A program made the translations under genes and the position numbers. From Dehalococcoidia bacterium (GTDB lineage Bacteria > Chloroflexota > Dehalococcoidia > SM23-28-2 > RBG-16-64-32), in the NCBI GenBank assembly GCA_030649945.1, contig JAUSFE010000138.1, forward strand, positions 1 to 64,000: a stretch of 64,000 nucleotides of DNA. Direction: 5' to 3'. This document shows positions 37,071 to 46,416 of this stretch, in pieces (the stretch's first letter is position 1; every line of letters begins with the position of its first letter). Under the pieces are notes generated by a model. The model worked only from the letters and a program-made list of their open reading frames with translations. It was not told where the DNA came from and did not search any database.

Positions 37071-37685
37071 TCACTCCACTCCTTCCGGCCTGTGCAGCCA
37101 GAACCTGCCGCTCATCATTGCCTTCATCACGTCCACGTATTTCCAGACGTCGATGTCCCTGTCGGCCGCCTGCTGCAGGACCAGCCCCTCGAAGAAAGAA
37201 ACCATCACCTGCGCCACGGCCTGCGCGTCCAGGCCGGCGTTGATCTCGCCCCGCTCCTGGCCGCGGCGAATGATGCCGGTGAAGGCCGCGCGGAGGTCTG
37301 AGATCTCGCTGTTGAGCAGCTCCCTGATGCGGGGGCTGCGCAGGGCCTCCGCCCAGAGTTCGATGCCCAGGGCGCACGCCTGCGGGTTCTCCAGCTCGCC
37401 GAAGAAGGTGTCCGCCAGCGCCTCCAGGACCTGCAGGGTGCTGCCGGAGCGGCTGATCGCTTCGATCTGCGCCGCGCCGGTGGACTGGCGCTCGCGCACC
37501 ATGGCCTCAATGATCTCTTCTTTGCCGGCGAAGTAGCGGTAAAGGGCGCCGGGGCTGAGTTCCGCCATCTGGCAGAGGTCGTGCATCGTGGTGTGGTGGA
37601 ACCCGTTGCGGGCGAAGCAGGCGGCGGCGGCGTCCAGGATCTGCTGGCGGCGGGCGGTGAGATGAGCTTCGGTGACTTTCGGCAT
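37071..37685 (-). CDS. TetR/AcrR family transcriptional regulator
   Basis: 204 residues from ATG at 37685, set by GGAGGATAC directly upstream; a longer frame runs through the promoter and is not used. HTH at ~25-45: TTMHDLCQMAELSPGALYRYF followed by AGKEEIIEAMV. The C-terminal ligand domain is helical (FFGELENPQACALGIELWAEAL). The -10, -35 and a palindromic operator lie just upstream, so it probably represses itself and the MMPL exporter gene downstream until a hydrophobic ligand binds. Confidence 0.92.
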   Translation of the reverse strand: MPKVTEAHLTARRQQILDAAAACFARNGFHHTTMHDLCQMAELSPGALYRYFAGKEEIIEAMVRERQSTGAAQIEAISRSGSTLQVLEALADTFFGELENPQACALGIELWAEALRSPRIRELLNSEISDLRAAFTGIIRRGQERGEINAGLDAQAVAQVMVSFFEGLVLQQAADRDIDVWKYVDVMKAMMSGRFWLHRPEGVE

Positions 37686-37702
37686 GTATCCTCCAAGAGA
37701 AC

Positions 37703-37730
37703 GAGCACTCAGTTTTAAAAACGAATGCTC
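37703..37730 (-). promoter_or_regulatory. TetR operator candidate
   Basis: Imperfect 28-bp inverted repeat with outer arms GAGCA/TGCTC and an AT core (TTTTAAAAA), 17 bases upstream of the TetR start and just downstream of the -10 box. Size and place fit a TetR self-operator. Confidence 0.65.
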
Positions 37731-37736
37731 CTTCTC

Positions 37737-37766
37737 TTTATAGCCCGCGACCGGCCGCTCAGTCAA
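37737..37766 (-). promoter_or_regulatory. Sigma-70-type promoter of the tetR-MMPL operon
   Basis: On the minus strand: TTGACT (37761-37766), 18-base spacer, TATAAA (37737-37742). The predicted start falls at the edge of the operator. Confidence 0.75.
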
Positions 37767-37876
37767 CCCCTGCTCGGGCGCGATCGTCGTCGTCACGCCT
37801 CGCAGCTTACGGCCGTGCCCTCCCGCGCGCAGTGACGCCCGTCACACTCCCCCCGCTTCCGGCAGCGCTTCCAGCG

Positions 37877-40372
37877 TCATCGGCGGCGCAGGAGACGTCC
37901 CGCGATGGCCCCCACCAGTGCCCGCCGCAGCCGGGGCCACGCCTCCTGGAGGTCCGCGCGCTCCTCCGGGTCGTCCCCGGGCAGCCCGCGTCCGAATCGC
38001 GAGCGGCTGTAGTAGGCGGCCAGGCCGCGCACGTCCGGGATGATGCCGAGGCGCTTGTGCAGCGACTCCGCGTATTCGCGCGGGGTCTGGCCGGGCTGCG
38101 GCGGCTGGCCGGCCAGGGAGGCCAGGCGCACCGTCTTCTCCCATAGCTGCTGCGAAAGGGGGAGGCCCGCTACGGAGCGCTGCCAGCCGGTCCGCGCCGC
38201 CACGGCCACGGCCAGGGCGAAGCCGGCGGCGGCCACCAGCGCCCAGGGCAAGTAACCGCCGTCCGTCTGGCGCGAGGAGCCGCCGCCGCTCGTCGTCGCC
38301 TGGTCGCCTCCCGTCAGGTTGAAGCGGTCGGCGGCGGAGATGGGTAGGTCCGGGAAGTCTTCCAGAGTCGGCGTGCCGCTCAGGGTCGCGGCAGCCTCGC
38401 GCCTCTGGGGCGTCAGGTCCGCAGGCCGGTCCGGCGTGGGGTTGAACGGGATCCAGCCGTCGCCGGGGAAGTAGACCTCCGGCCAGGTGTAAGAGTTCCT
38501 GTCGCGGACTACATAGGCGCCGGAGTCGCGGGACAGATCGGACTGGTCTGCCACGAAGCCGACGCCGAGCCTGGCCGGGACCCCCAGCGCCCGCAGCATG
38601 ACGACCATCGCCGAGGCGTGGTAGTCGAAGTAGCCGCGGCGGGCGTCGAAGAGGAAGTAGTCCACCGCGTCGCGGCCGGGCGGCGTCTCTTCCACCTTGT
38701 AGTCCACCGGGTAGGCGCGCAGGTAGGCCTCCAGCGCCTTGGCGGTGTCGTACGGGTTGGCGGCGCCGCGGGTTATCTGCTGCGCCAGGACGCCGACGCG
38801 CAGCGGCACGCTGTCCGGCAGCTGCAGGTACTGCGCCACGACCCAGGTGGGGTACGCCTCTCCCGCCTGCCTCAGCTTGCCGGGGTCGGCCCTGGGAACG
38901 AAGCCCAGGATGTTGTAGGACTGGCCCTGCCGCACGCGGCCGCCGGGGTCCAGCACGAGCGAGTCCGGCAGCGGCTGCTCGGTGGTATCGAAGACCTGCG
39001 CCGAGGAGACCCGGCCGCGTTCGTCGCGCTCGACACTGACGCCGATGAGGTCGTCCGGCAGGTAGCGATCGAAGATCTCCGCGTCGGAGAGGTCTCGCGA
39101 TCTGCTCGCCTGGCGCACGTCCAGGCTCCAGGGGCGGACGCTGCCGGGGGGCACCTGGACCCGCAGCGGCAGGTCGGAGGCGACGGGCTGGCCGGGCGTG
39201 AAGACGACCGTCCCCACCACGCTCTTCGCCTGCATCTCCACCTTCAGCGGCACCAGCAACCCGTCCAGCTGCTGGTTCAGCAGGCCTTCCCGCACGCGCT
39301 CGTCCATGCCGCCCGGGAGATCGACTTCGGCGCGCTCTCCGGCCTTCCAGCCGCCGGAGGAGTACTCGTCGTAGACGGCGCCGCGCAGGAGCAGCGGTCC
39401 CTCGATGGTCGTATCGCTCAACGTCACGGCCATGAGTTCGCGGTCGCCCAGCTTGATGGAGCCCTGGAACGGGAGGACAGCGGCGTAGTTGTGGATGGGG
39501 GCGACTTTCTTGACGTGGAGAGGGCCGGCCAGGCGCACGAAGTCCACGCCCGTCTTCTGGACGCCCTCGATGATGGCCTGCACCGGCGCCGGCGTGGCGA
39601 AGGGGCCCACGGGCGCGAGCCAGGCGACGGTGATCAGGCCCAGCAGGGCCCAAACGCTGAAGTGCAGGAAGGAGAGGCTGATCAGGGGCGGGTAGGCGAC
39701 GGCGCCGGCCCGCCACTCCGCGAGGCGGGCAGTGAGGTTGGTGCGCATGACCAGCAGCGAGCCGAAGAGCACGTAGGCAAGGACGCTGCCGGTAAGGCTA
39801 TCGCCGACCAGCACGAGGTCCAGGAAGAGGGCGATGCCGCCGGGGATCAGGCCAACCCAGGCATTGTGCCAGCGGAAGAGGCTCCAGCCGAACAGGAAGA
39901 CGCCCAGCCAGGTGAGCGCGAGGACGAGCGTGTTGAAGGGCAGCGCGTCGTTGCTCACCCCCTGGCCGAACGCCACCTCGAACCAGGCGTGGAAGCGCGC
40001 ATAGACGGCGTCCACGCGCTGCTCCAGCGTGCCCGGGCCGGCGGCCTCCAGCGTCTGCCAGAAGGTGACGGCGGCCCCCAGGAGGACGCCGAGGGGCCAG
40101 GCGAGCAGCAGGGGCAGGCGGCTGCGGGCCAGCGCCAGGGCGGCGACTACCGCCAGGACGGAGACCAGGGTGAGCGCCGGCATGTCCCTGGACCAGCCCG
40201 AACCCTGCAGCCCGCCGGCCACGGCAATGATGGCGCCCAGGGCCAGCACCAGCGTCAGCAGGTCTTCCCGGTCCAGGAAGCGCGCGGAGAAGCGGCGCAG
40301 GACCGCGGGGGCCAGCGCGGCCTGGCGCCTGGCGGCGGCCGGGATGGGCCGGGCCCACTGCATCTCCGCCAT
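37877..40372 (-). CDS. TgpA-like transglutaminase membrane protein with substituted catalytic triad
   Basis: 831 residues. N-terminal bundle of about six TM helices (to ~250; e.g. LLTLVLALGAIIAVAGGL, LLVFG-free GLITVAWLAPVGPF), an extracytoplasmic DUF3488-like part, a transglutaminase-core domain at ~560-650, one TM near 735 (LPWALVAAAGFALAVAVAA) and a DUF4129-like tail. Where active TgpA relatives have Cys (GxC[ED]..A), this protein has GYFDYHASA with Phe582; the His of 'AHAW' is Tyr (NSYTW), and the Asp of 'FDPT' is Asn (FNPTP). It should be catalytically dead. Begins three bases after the DUF58 stop; with MoxR it forms the usual moxR-DUF58-transglutaminase set. Confidence 0.88.
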   Translation of the reverse strand: MAEMQWARPIPAAARRQAALAPAVLRRFSARFLDREDLLTLVLALGAIIAVAGGLQGSGWSRDMPALTLVSVLAVVAALALARSRLPLLLAWPLGVLLGAAVTFWQTLEAAGPGTLEQRVDAVYARFHAWFEVAFGQGVSNDALPFNTLVLALTWLGVFLFGWSLFRWHNAWVGLIPGGIALFLDLVLVGDSLTGSVLAYVLFGSLLVMRTNLTARLAEWRAGAVAYPPLISLSFLHFSVWALLGLITVAWLAPVGPFATPAPVQAIIEGVQKTGVDFVRLAGPLHVKKVAPIHNYAAVLPFQGSIKLGDRELMAVTLSDTTIEGPLLLRGAVYDEYSSGGWKAGERAEVDLPGGMDERVREGLLNQQLDGLLVPLKVEMQAKSVVGTVVFTPGQPVASDLPLRVQVPPGSVRPWSLDVRQASRSRDLSDAEIFDRYLPDDLIGVSVERDERGRVSSAQVFDTTEQPLPDSLVLDPGGRVRQGQSYNILGFVPRADPGKLRQAGEAYPTWVVAQYLQLPDSVPLRVGVLAQQITRGAANPYDTAKALEAYLRAYPVDYKVEETPPGRDAVDYFLFDARRGYFDYHASAMVVMLRALGVPARLGVGFVADQSDLSRDSGAYVVRDRNSYTWPEVYFPGDGWIPFNPTPDRPADLTPQRREAAATLSGTPTLEDFPDLPISAADRFNLTGGDQATTSGGGSSRQTDGGYLPWALVAAAGFALAVAVAARTGWQRSVAGLPLSQQLWEKTVRLASLAGQPPQPGQTPREYAESLHKRLGIIPDVRGLAAYYSRSRFGRGLPGDDPEERADLQEAWPRLRRALVGAIAGRLLRRR

Positions 40373-40375
40373 GGC

Positions 40376-41674
40376 TCAGCGCGCCCCCGCCTTCTGCCGC
40401 TCCGCTCCCACCTCGCCGGTAACGCCGGCCGGGCCGAGCGCGAACCCCAGGTCTGAGCCGGCAGGGATCACGTACGTGAGGATCCCGGCCGCCGTCAGCG
40501 GCACCATGGGCGGGGCGCCGCCCTGGTCCCCGCCGAAGCTCTCCGGCTCCAGGACCACCGCCGCCGCGCGGGCGCCCTGCTGGATGCTCCGCTGCAGCGC
40601 CAGCACCCAGTCCTCGCCCAGCGCCGGCGTGATGACGATGGCGGTGGTGTGCCGCCCCAGTCTGCGTCCCTCGTCCAGCAGCACCTGCGCCAGCGGCACG
40701 CCGCCTGTGGCCCGCGCCACGGCCAGCGCCTCCAGGATGCGGTCGTACTGCTGCGGGCCGCGCGCGGGGTCCAGGATCACGGTCTCGCGGCCGAAAGCCA
40801 TCAGACCCAGCATCCGGTTCCGCTCCAGGAAGTGGTAGGCCAGGGAGGTAGCGATGCGGACCCCGTACTCCTCCGTGCTCTCGTCTCCCCGGCCCGCCTG
40901 AACGGCGCCGTGCAGGTCGAGCACCAGCCAGATGTTGCTGGTGGGGTCCATCTCAAACGTCTTCACCATCAGCCGGCCCAGGCGCGCCGTGCTGCGCCAG
41001 TGGATGCGGTTATAGCTATCGCCCGGGTAGTACTCGCGGACGGCCGCCGCGTTGGGGGTGACGTAATGAGTGCGGGCGCGGACGGTGCCCTCGCCCGGCA
41101 GCTGGGCTGCGGGCGCCCAGAAGTAGGGCAACTCCTGGGGCTGCGGCAACACCAGCAGAGGCCGCTTCTCGCCGAACGTCCGTGTCAGCTTGAAGAGGCC
41201 GAAGGGGTCGCCGGTGCTCACCCTCAGGGGGCCGGCGGAGAAGACGCCGCGCCGGGCGCACGGCATGCGGATGCGCCAGTTGCGGGTGCCGTGGGCGGGC
41301 AGCGTAATCACCGTTCTCGGCGCCGCGCCGGGCATGTCCGTCTGGTCCTCCAGCTCCAGCCAGAGCTTGGTGAACATGCTGCGGCTCTTCAGGCGCACGC
41401 GCGTCTCGGCCGCCTGGCCCACCTGCAACCTGTCCTGCGCCCGCTCCACCGTCACCTCCAGGCCGCGCGCGTGCACCCGCGCCCAGAGGAAGCAGAGCGG
41501 CACGAGGCCGGCCAGCAGGTAAGAGGTGCGGTAGAAGAGCCAGTGGCCCGTGACCGCGGCCATCGTCCCCATCACCGCCAGGGCCAGCAGCACGAAAATC
41601 AGGTTATGGTTGCGGTAGAGAAAGCGGAACAGACGCCGGGCGCCCGGAGCCGCCAGCCGTCTCACGCGCGGCAC
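40376..41674 (-). CDS. DUF58 domain protein (vWA-like partner of MoxR)
   Basis: 432 residues. Two TM segments at the N-terminus (NLIFVLLALAVMGTMAAVTG; LLAGLVPLCFLWARV), then a beta-rich domain (VERAQDRLQVGQAAETRVRL; LRVSTGDPFGLF) and the DUF58 signature REYYPGDSYNRIHWRSTAR. That is followed by the vWA-like strand NIWLVLDLHGA. DUF58 proteins work with MoxR AAA+ ATPases in envelope maturation or stress. It sits directly between moxR and the TgpA-like gene, with no gaps worth noting. Confidence 0.9.
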   Translation of the reverse strand: MPRVRRLAAPGARRLFRFLYRNHNLIFVLLALAVMGTMAAVTGHWLFYRTSYLLAGLVPLCFLWARVHARGLEVTVERAQDRLQVGQAAETRVRLKSRSMFTKLWLELEDQTDMPGAAPRTVITLPAHGTRNWRIRMPCARRGVFSAGPLRVSTGDPFGLFKLTRTFGEKRPLLVLPQPQELPYFWAPAAQLPGEGTVRARTHYVTPNAAAVREYYPGDSYNRIHWRSTARLGRLMVKTFEMDPTSNIWLVLDLHGAVQAGRGDESTEEYGVRIATSLAYHFLERNRMLGLMAFGRETVILDPARGPQQYDRILEALAVARATGGVPLAQVLLDEGRRLGRHTTAIVITPALGEDWVLALQRSIQQGARAAAVVLEPESFGGDQGGAPPMVPLTAAGILTYVIPAGSDLGFALGPAGVTGEVGAERQKAGAR

Positions 41675-42622
<948 letters not shown>

Positions 42623-42814
42623 GTGACGGCGACTCCCTGAGTGAAGGCCCTGACAGGTAAACGGCCGGCCGGGGTTCTTGGTTCCGTCTCCCCCCGGTTC
42701 AGGGTACTCGCTCGCCGCCAAACCTGGCAATAGACAGGTTATGGCGGCAGGAAGTTGGCAGCAGGAGGCTGGAGGCCAGAAGCCAGAACTCAGAGGCGGC
42801 GGGATCCCGGCGCG

Positions 42815-43069
42815 TCAGTTCATGCGGGCTTCGCTGGAAGCGCTCTCCGTGCCGGCGAAGGAATCGCCGTGGAAGGCGGCCGCGGCCGGCAGGTCGGCGA
42901 GGCGCCCGATGCGGCTCTGGGGCTCCGTGCGCGTGTTGCACTGGAGGCAGCGGTAGTAGTCGCCGGAGAAGTCTGAGCGGAAGACGAGGTCACCCAGACA
43001 CTGCGGGCAGACCTTCAGCAGAAGCGCCAGGTCGAGCTTCTTGCGAGCCCGTTGCGGGAAGTAGGACAC
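42815..43069 (-). CDS. Small zinc-ribbon protein downstream of the riboswitch
   Basis: 84 residues. CPQC and CLQC pairs ~20 residues apart (LKVCPQCLGDLVFRSDF, YYRCLQCNTRT) form a rubredoxin-like zinc ribbon; the N-terminus is basic and the C-terminus is disordered. GTG start with a strong AAGGAGGAG four bases upstream. It is the first gene after the predicted cyclic-di-AMP riboswitch, 190 bp before moxR on the same strand. Function unknown. Confidence 0.75.
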   Translation of the reverse strand: MSYFPQRARKKLDLALLLKVCPQCLGDLVFRSDFSGDYYRCLQCNTRTEPQSRIGRLADLPAAAAFHGDSFAGTESASSEARMN

Positions 43070-43154
43070 GGTACTCCTCCTTCATTCTGGCGGACCGTGG
43101 TACCCGGGCAGCTCAGGGGGGGCCGGGCTGCCGGCTACACATGGCCGTCTCAGT

Positions 43155-43274
43155 GGCCTGCGGGGTTAGCTGTCGGGTTAGGGCTGAGAGGCGCTGCCCA
43201 TCCACCTTGCGGTGAATTCACCCCGGCGCGGGATGGTTCCCCCGCTTCCCCGCCAGGGGCGGGGAATTAGGCCG
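43155..43274 (-). promoter_or_regulatory. Cyclic-di-AMP riboswitch (ydaO/yuaA type)
   Basis: Reading the minus strand from 43274, the conserved ydaO blocks appear in order: GGCCTAATTCCCC, GAAGCGGGGGAACCAT, GCCGGGGTGAATTCACC, then CCCTAACCCGACAGCTAACC and CCCGCAGGCC, whose end pairs with the first block to close P1. This is the same order and spacing as in the B. subtilis ydaO leader (GGGGGACCCAAU, GGGGUGAAUCC, CCGUCAGCUAACCUCG). Known members bind c-di-AMP and switch genes off. A promoter lies just upstream and a GGCAGC...GCTGCC hairpin lies between it and the zinc-ribbon start. Confidence 0.88.
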
Positions 43275-43285
43275 TTGTCACCTGC

Positions 43286-43314
43286 ATTGAAGCACCTAAG
43301 TGGAAGCCTGTCAA
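43286..43314 (-). promoter_or_regulatory. Promoter of the riboswitch transcript
   Basis: Minus strand: TTGACA (43309-43314), 17-base spacer, TTCAAT (43286-43291). The predicted start, about 43279, is a few bases before the first conserved riboswitch block. Confidence 0.65.
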
Positions 43315-43346
43315 CGCAGCGGTGGTTACAAGAAAGTTACAAGGCT

Positions 43347-44561
43347 CTACGGCCGGATCACGCCGATGCGGCCCACATCGTTGTCCGAGAAGTAGAGGTT
43401 CCCGTTTGGGCCCACTGCCAACCCGTTGACCCGGGTCTTGCTTACGACATCTTTGCACGGAAAATCAGGCGGGCACGGCACCGCCGAACCCCGGATCAGG
43501 TAGGAGGGCAACTGGTACACCCGGCCGGACCCGGCGACGGGATCGAAGCGGACGACGGTGCCGGACTCGCGGCCGGCGAGCCACAGGGCCCCGCTGTTCG
43601 CGTCAGCGGCAGCGAAGTCCCTGATCCCGCCCAGGTTGGCGGCAAGGCCCGGGGGCAGGGCCACCGAACTCGCGCTGCCCAGCGGGAGGATGGCGCGCTC
43701 GAGCGTGGTGGCGAGCACGGAACCGCTGGGCAGGGCGGCGAGGCCGGAGGCGCCGCCTTCGAGAGGGGTGAAGGCGCCGCCCGGGGAAAGGCGCGCGAGC
43801 TGGGGCTTGCCGCCGGTCCCGCCCCCCCAGTTCGACAGGTAGACCCCGTCGATGCCCGCCGCCAGGAACATGACGGTCCCGAAGCCGGCCGGAATGGGGA
43901 TCTCAGTCACAGACCGGGCTGCGAGGTCGGCGGACGTTACGGCGGTGGTGTTCATCCTGGCAACATATGCCATGCCATCGGCAGCGACAGCGACGTCCGT
44001 CACCCAGGTCCCCGACTCCCCGCTCTGCTGGCTGAAGCTGGCCGGAGGGGCAGGAAGCTGGACCGGGTCCCAGCTGCCTGCCTCCGGGTCGACGTCCAGA
44101 ACCAGGTAGCCGTAGGCGAGCACGATATGGCCGTTGGGAGCGAGGGCCGGGCCGGAGAGGACAGGGCTGCCCGGCGAATCCGGAAGGTTATACGACGTCA
44201 GGGAGTCTGCCGCCGGGTCGTAGCGGTAGAGCCTGTTGCCGGAGGAAGTCCCCGTGAAGGTGGGAAACCACAGCCGCCCGCTCTTGTCGAAAACGAGGCG
44301 GGAAGGAGTCTGGCCGAGTCCCGAGAGCTTGGCCGGGAAAGAGACGGCCGGGTCGTACGGCTGGGCCGCGCCCAGCAGGCGCCCATCGGGCCCGTAGACC
44401 GCTTCGGCTGCAACGGGCGGCGCCGTAACAGGAGCCTCCGGTCCGCCGGACGCGAGCAGCCAGGCGCTGAGGGCGCCGGCGGCGACGCCGATCGCGGCGG
44501 TGGCGATGAGACCTACAACGACCGAACGTAACGAACGTGGGCGGAATGCTGTTCGCGACAT
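43347..44561 (-). CDS. Membrane-anchored beta-propeller-like protein
   Basis: 404 residues. N-terminal signal anchor (SVVVGLIATAAIGVAAGALSAWLLA), then repeated blades of the Vgb/NHL or SMP-30 type: LVFDKSGRLWFPTFTG, GPALAPNGHIVLAYGY, DVAVAADGMAYVARM, GVYLSNWGGGTGG, VNGLAVGPNGNLYFSDNDVGRIGV. Probably an exported binding or lyase-like propeller. Begins three bases after the stop of the secreted protein upstream, so the two are one operon. Specific function unknown. Confidence 0.75.
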   Translation of the reverse strand: MSRTAFRPRSLRSVVVGLIATAAIGVAAGALSAWLLASGGPEAPVTAPPVAAEAVYGPDGRLLGAAQPYDPAVSFPAKLSGLGQTPSRLVFDKSGRLWFPTFTGTSSGNRLYRYDPAADSLTSYNLPDSPGSPVLSGPALAPNGHIVLAYGYLVLDVDPEAGSWDPVQLPAPPASFSQQSGESGTWVTDVAVAADGMAYVARMNTTAVTSADLAARSVTEIPIPAGFGTVMFLAAGIDGVYLSNWGGGTGGKPQLARLSPGGAFTPLEGGASGLAALPSGSVLATTLERAILPLGSASSVALPPGLAANLGGIRDFAAADANSGALWLAGRESGTVVRFDPVAGSGRVYQLPSYLIRGSAVPCPPDFPCKDVVSKTRVNGLAVGPNGNLYFSDNDVGRIGVIRP

Positions 44562-44564
44562 GAC

Positions 44565-45344
44565 TCACGGCCCCCAGGTATCGTATGCCCAATAGTTGGC
44601 CAGACCACCCCTATGATAGGGGGAGTCCTCGCGGGGATAGGCATAGGCCGTCCAGAGCGACCAGGTCTTGCTCGTGGGGTTGTAAGTACTGAGTCCGTAA
44701 GCGGGGTCTGCGGTGCAGTTGTTGTAGGTGCCGAAACAGATGTTGTTCGCCGGCTCCAAGTAGGCGGAGTTGTTGAAGATCTCGGTATAGGTCTCGAACT
44801 TGCCGCCTGCCTGTGCAAGGTAGGTAAAGTCGAACCATGGGTTGCTCCAGGAGGTCCGCTTGAAGTACCAGAGGTATACCCATTTGCTGAAATCTGAAGG
44901 ACACCGCCGAAGCTCGCCGTCTGAGTAGGTCCAGAGCCGCTCGTGGTACCCAGTAGCCAGCCCGCGGACGACGCCCACCCGCGTTGGATCACAGTTCCAG
45001 GTCCTCTCGAACTCTTCGTATACGGTTGGCGAGGCAAATATCTGCCCCGTGTACTGATCCAAGCCTTCGAAGAAACCAATCTGAGTGAATTCGTAGTTGC
45101 CGGAGGTGCTCGAAACGCCCACCCAGTCAGCAACGAAATCGTTGGCGGGATCCCAAAGGCTGTTGTCGAACGACCTTACAGCTCCGCCTAACCCCTGGGA
45201 GCAGCATCGATACTGCCCCGCATACCAGCGATAGGAACCCTGTGCTGACGCCGTGCGCAAGCTCCTAACCGCGTAAAACGAACTGGCGTAGGCGGTGGCG
45301 GCTATCAAGATCGCCAGCGCCCCGAGAACCGCAAGCCTGCGCAC
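44565..45344 (-). CDS. Secreted protein of unknown function
   Basis: 259 residues. Signal peptide (LAVLGALAILIAATAYA), mature part rich in Tyr, Trp, Asn and Cys, e.g. FVADWVGVSSTSGNYEFTQI, KWVYLWYFKRTSW, FETYTEIFNNSAYL. This pattern suggests an extracellular beta-sandwich; four to six Cys could form disulfides. G+C is lower (about 50-55% in a hand-counted line) than in neighbours. GTG start with GGGAGG upstream. No family recognised. Same base-composition style as the metalloprotease cassette at 49.3-50.8 kb. Confidence 0.7.
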   Translation of the reverse strand: MRRLAVLGALAILIAATAYASSFYAVRSLRTASAQGSYRWYAGQYRCCSQGLGGAVRSFDNSLWDPANDFVADWVGVSSTSGNYEFTQIGFFEGLDQYTGQIFASPTVYEEFERTWNCDPTRVGVVRGLATGYHERLWTYSDGELRRCPSDFSKWVYLWYFKRTSWSNPWFDFTYLAQAGGKFETYTEIFNNSAYLEPANNICFGTYNNCTADPAYGLSTYNPTSKTWSLWTAYAYPREDSPYHRGGLANYWAYDTWGP

Positions 45345-45440
45345 GTTTCCTCCCGGTGGCCCGCGTCAGCATTATTCTCTCTCTCTCTCGTTGTCAAGTC
45401 CTGGGTGCCATTTTCCATGCCAATTTCGGAGCTGAGGCTT

Positions 45441-45470
45441 TTGACAGCGACTGCCCGCCGCCAGTATTCT
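45441..45470 (+). promoter_or_regulatory. Promoter of the LLM oxidoreductase
   Basis: TTGACA (45441-45446), 18-base spacer, TATTCT (45465-45470), 28 bases before the ATG at 45499. A CT microsatellite at 45375-45390 lies upstream. Confidence 0.65.
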
Positions 45471-45498
45471 TGCTCCCAACGCTCAGGACGGAGGCAGC

Positions 45499-46416
45499 AT
45501 GCGCATTTCGATTTTCCACGGCGGCGCCAACGATGTGGCGGGCCAGGTGCAGGCGGCGGTGGACGCGGAGAAGGAAGGCTTCGACACCATGTGGTACGGG
45601 CAGGTCTTCCAGGCAGACGCCCTCACCGTGATCGCGCTTGCCGGGCAGAAGACCGGCGGCATCCAGCTGGGAACGTCCGTCGTGCCCACGTACCTGCGCC
45701 ACCCCATCGCCATGGCGCAGCAGGCGCTGACGGCGCAGGCCGCGGCGGGCGGGCGCTTCACGCTGGGCATCGGGCTCTCGCACGCGCCCGTGGTCCAGGG
45801 CATGTGGGGCATACCGTACGAGCGTCCGGCGGCGCACATGCGGGAATACCTCTCCGTGCTCTGCCCGCTGGTGCGCGAGGGGCGCGTTAGCTTCAACGGC
45901 GAGATCTACCGCGTGAACCAGGCCCTGCAGGTGCAGGGCGGACAGCCGGTGCCCGTGCTGATAGCGGCGCTGGCCCCGGTGATGTTGCGGCTGGCGGGCG
46001 AGATGGCGGACGGCACGGTCACCTGGATGGTGGGCCCGAAGACGCTGGAGACGCACGTGACGCCGCGCATCACGAAAGCCGCCGCGGCGGCGGGCCGGCC
46101 GCGCCCGCGAATCGTCGTGGGCCTGCCGGTAGCGGTGACGGACGACCCGGCGGCGGCGCGCGAGAAGGCCGCTCACTCCTTCCGGATATACGGGACCCTG
46201 CCCAACTACCAGCGGGTGCTCAACATCGAGGGCGCCGCCGGCCCCGCGGACGTCGCGATCGTGGGCAGCGAGAAGGACGTTGAGCGGCAGCTGCGGGGGC
46301 TGGCTGCGGCGGGGGCCACGGAGTTCATGGCCGGCATGTTCCCGGTGGGCGACGACGCGCCGGCCTCGCTGGCGCGGACGCGGGCGCTGCTGCGGTCGCT
46401 GGTGGGCAAGCTGTAG
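45499..46416 (+). CDS. LLM class F420-dependent oxidoreductase
   Basis: 305 residues, bacterial-luciferase-like barrel. MRISIFHGGANDVAGQVQAA start, GFDTMWYGQVFQAD, LGTSVVPTYLRHPIAMAQQA, the substrate/F420 loop GGRFTLGIGLSHAPVV, and VPVLIAALAPVMLRLAGEMADG. Resembles the subfamily of F420-dependent LLM proteins with a short N-terminus. Substrate unknown. Shine-Dalgarno GGAGG before ATG. The stop TAG is followed at once by GGGGCGCGGC repeat DNA. Confidence 0.9.
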   Translation: MRISIFHGGANDVAGQVQAAVDAEKEGFDTMWYGQVFQADALTVIALAGQKTGGIQLGTSVVPTYLRHPIAMAQQALTAQAAAGGRFTLGIGLSHAPVVQGMWGIPYERPAAHMREYLSVLCPLVREGRVSFNGEIYRVNQALQVQGGQPVPVLIAALAPVMLRLAGEMADGTVTWMVGPKTLETHVTPRITKAAAAAGRPRPRIVVGLPVAVTDDPAAAREKAAHSFRIYGTLPNYQRVLNIEGAAGPADVAIVGSEKDVERQLRGLAAAGATEFMAGMFPVGDDAPASLARTRALLRSLVGKL

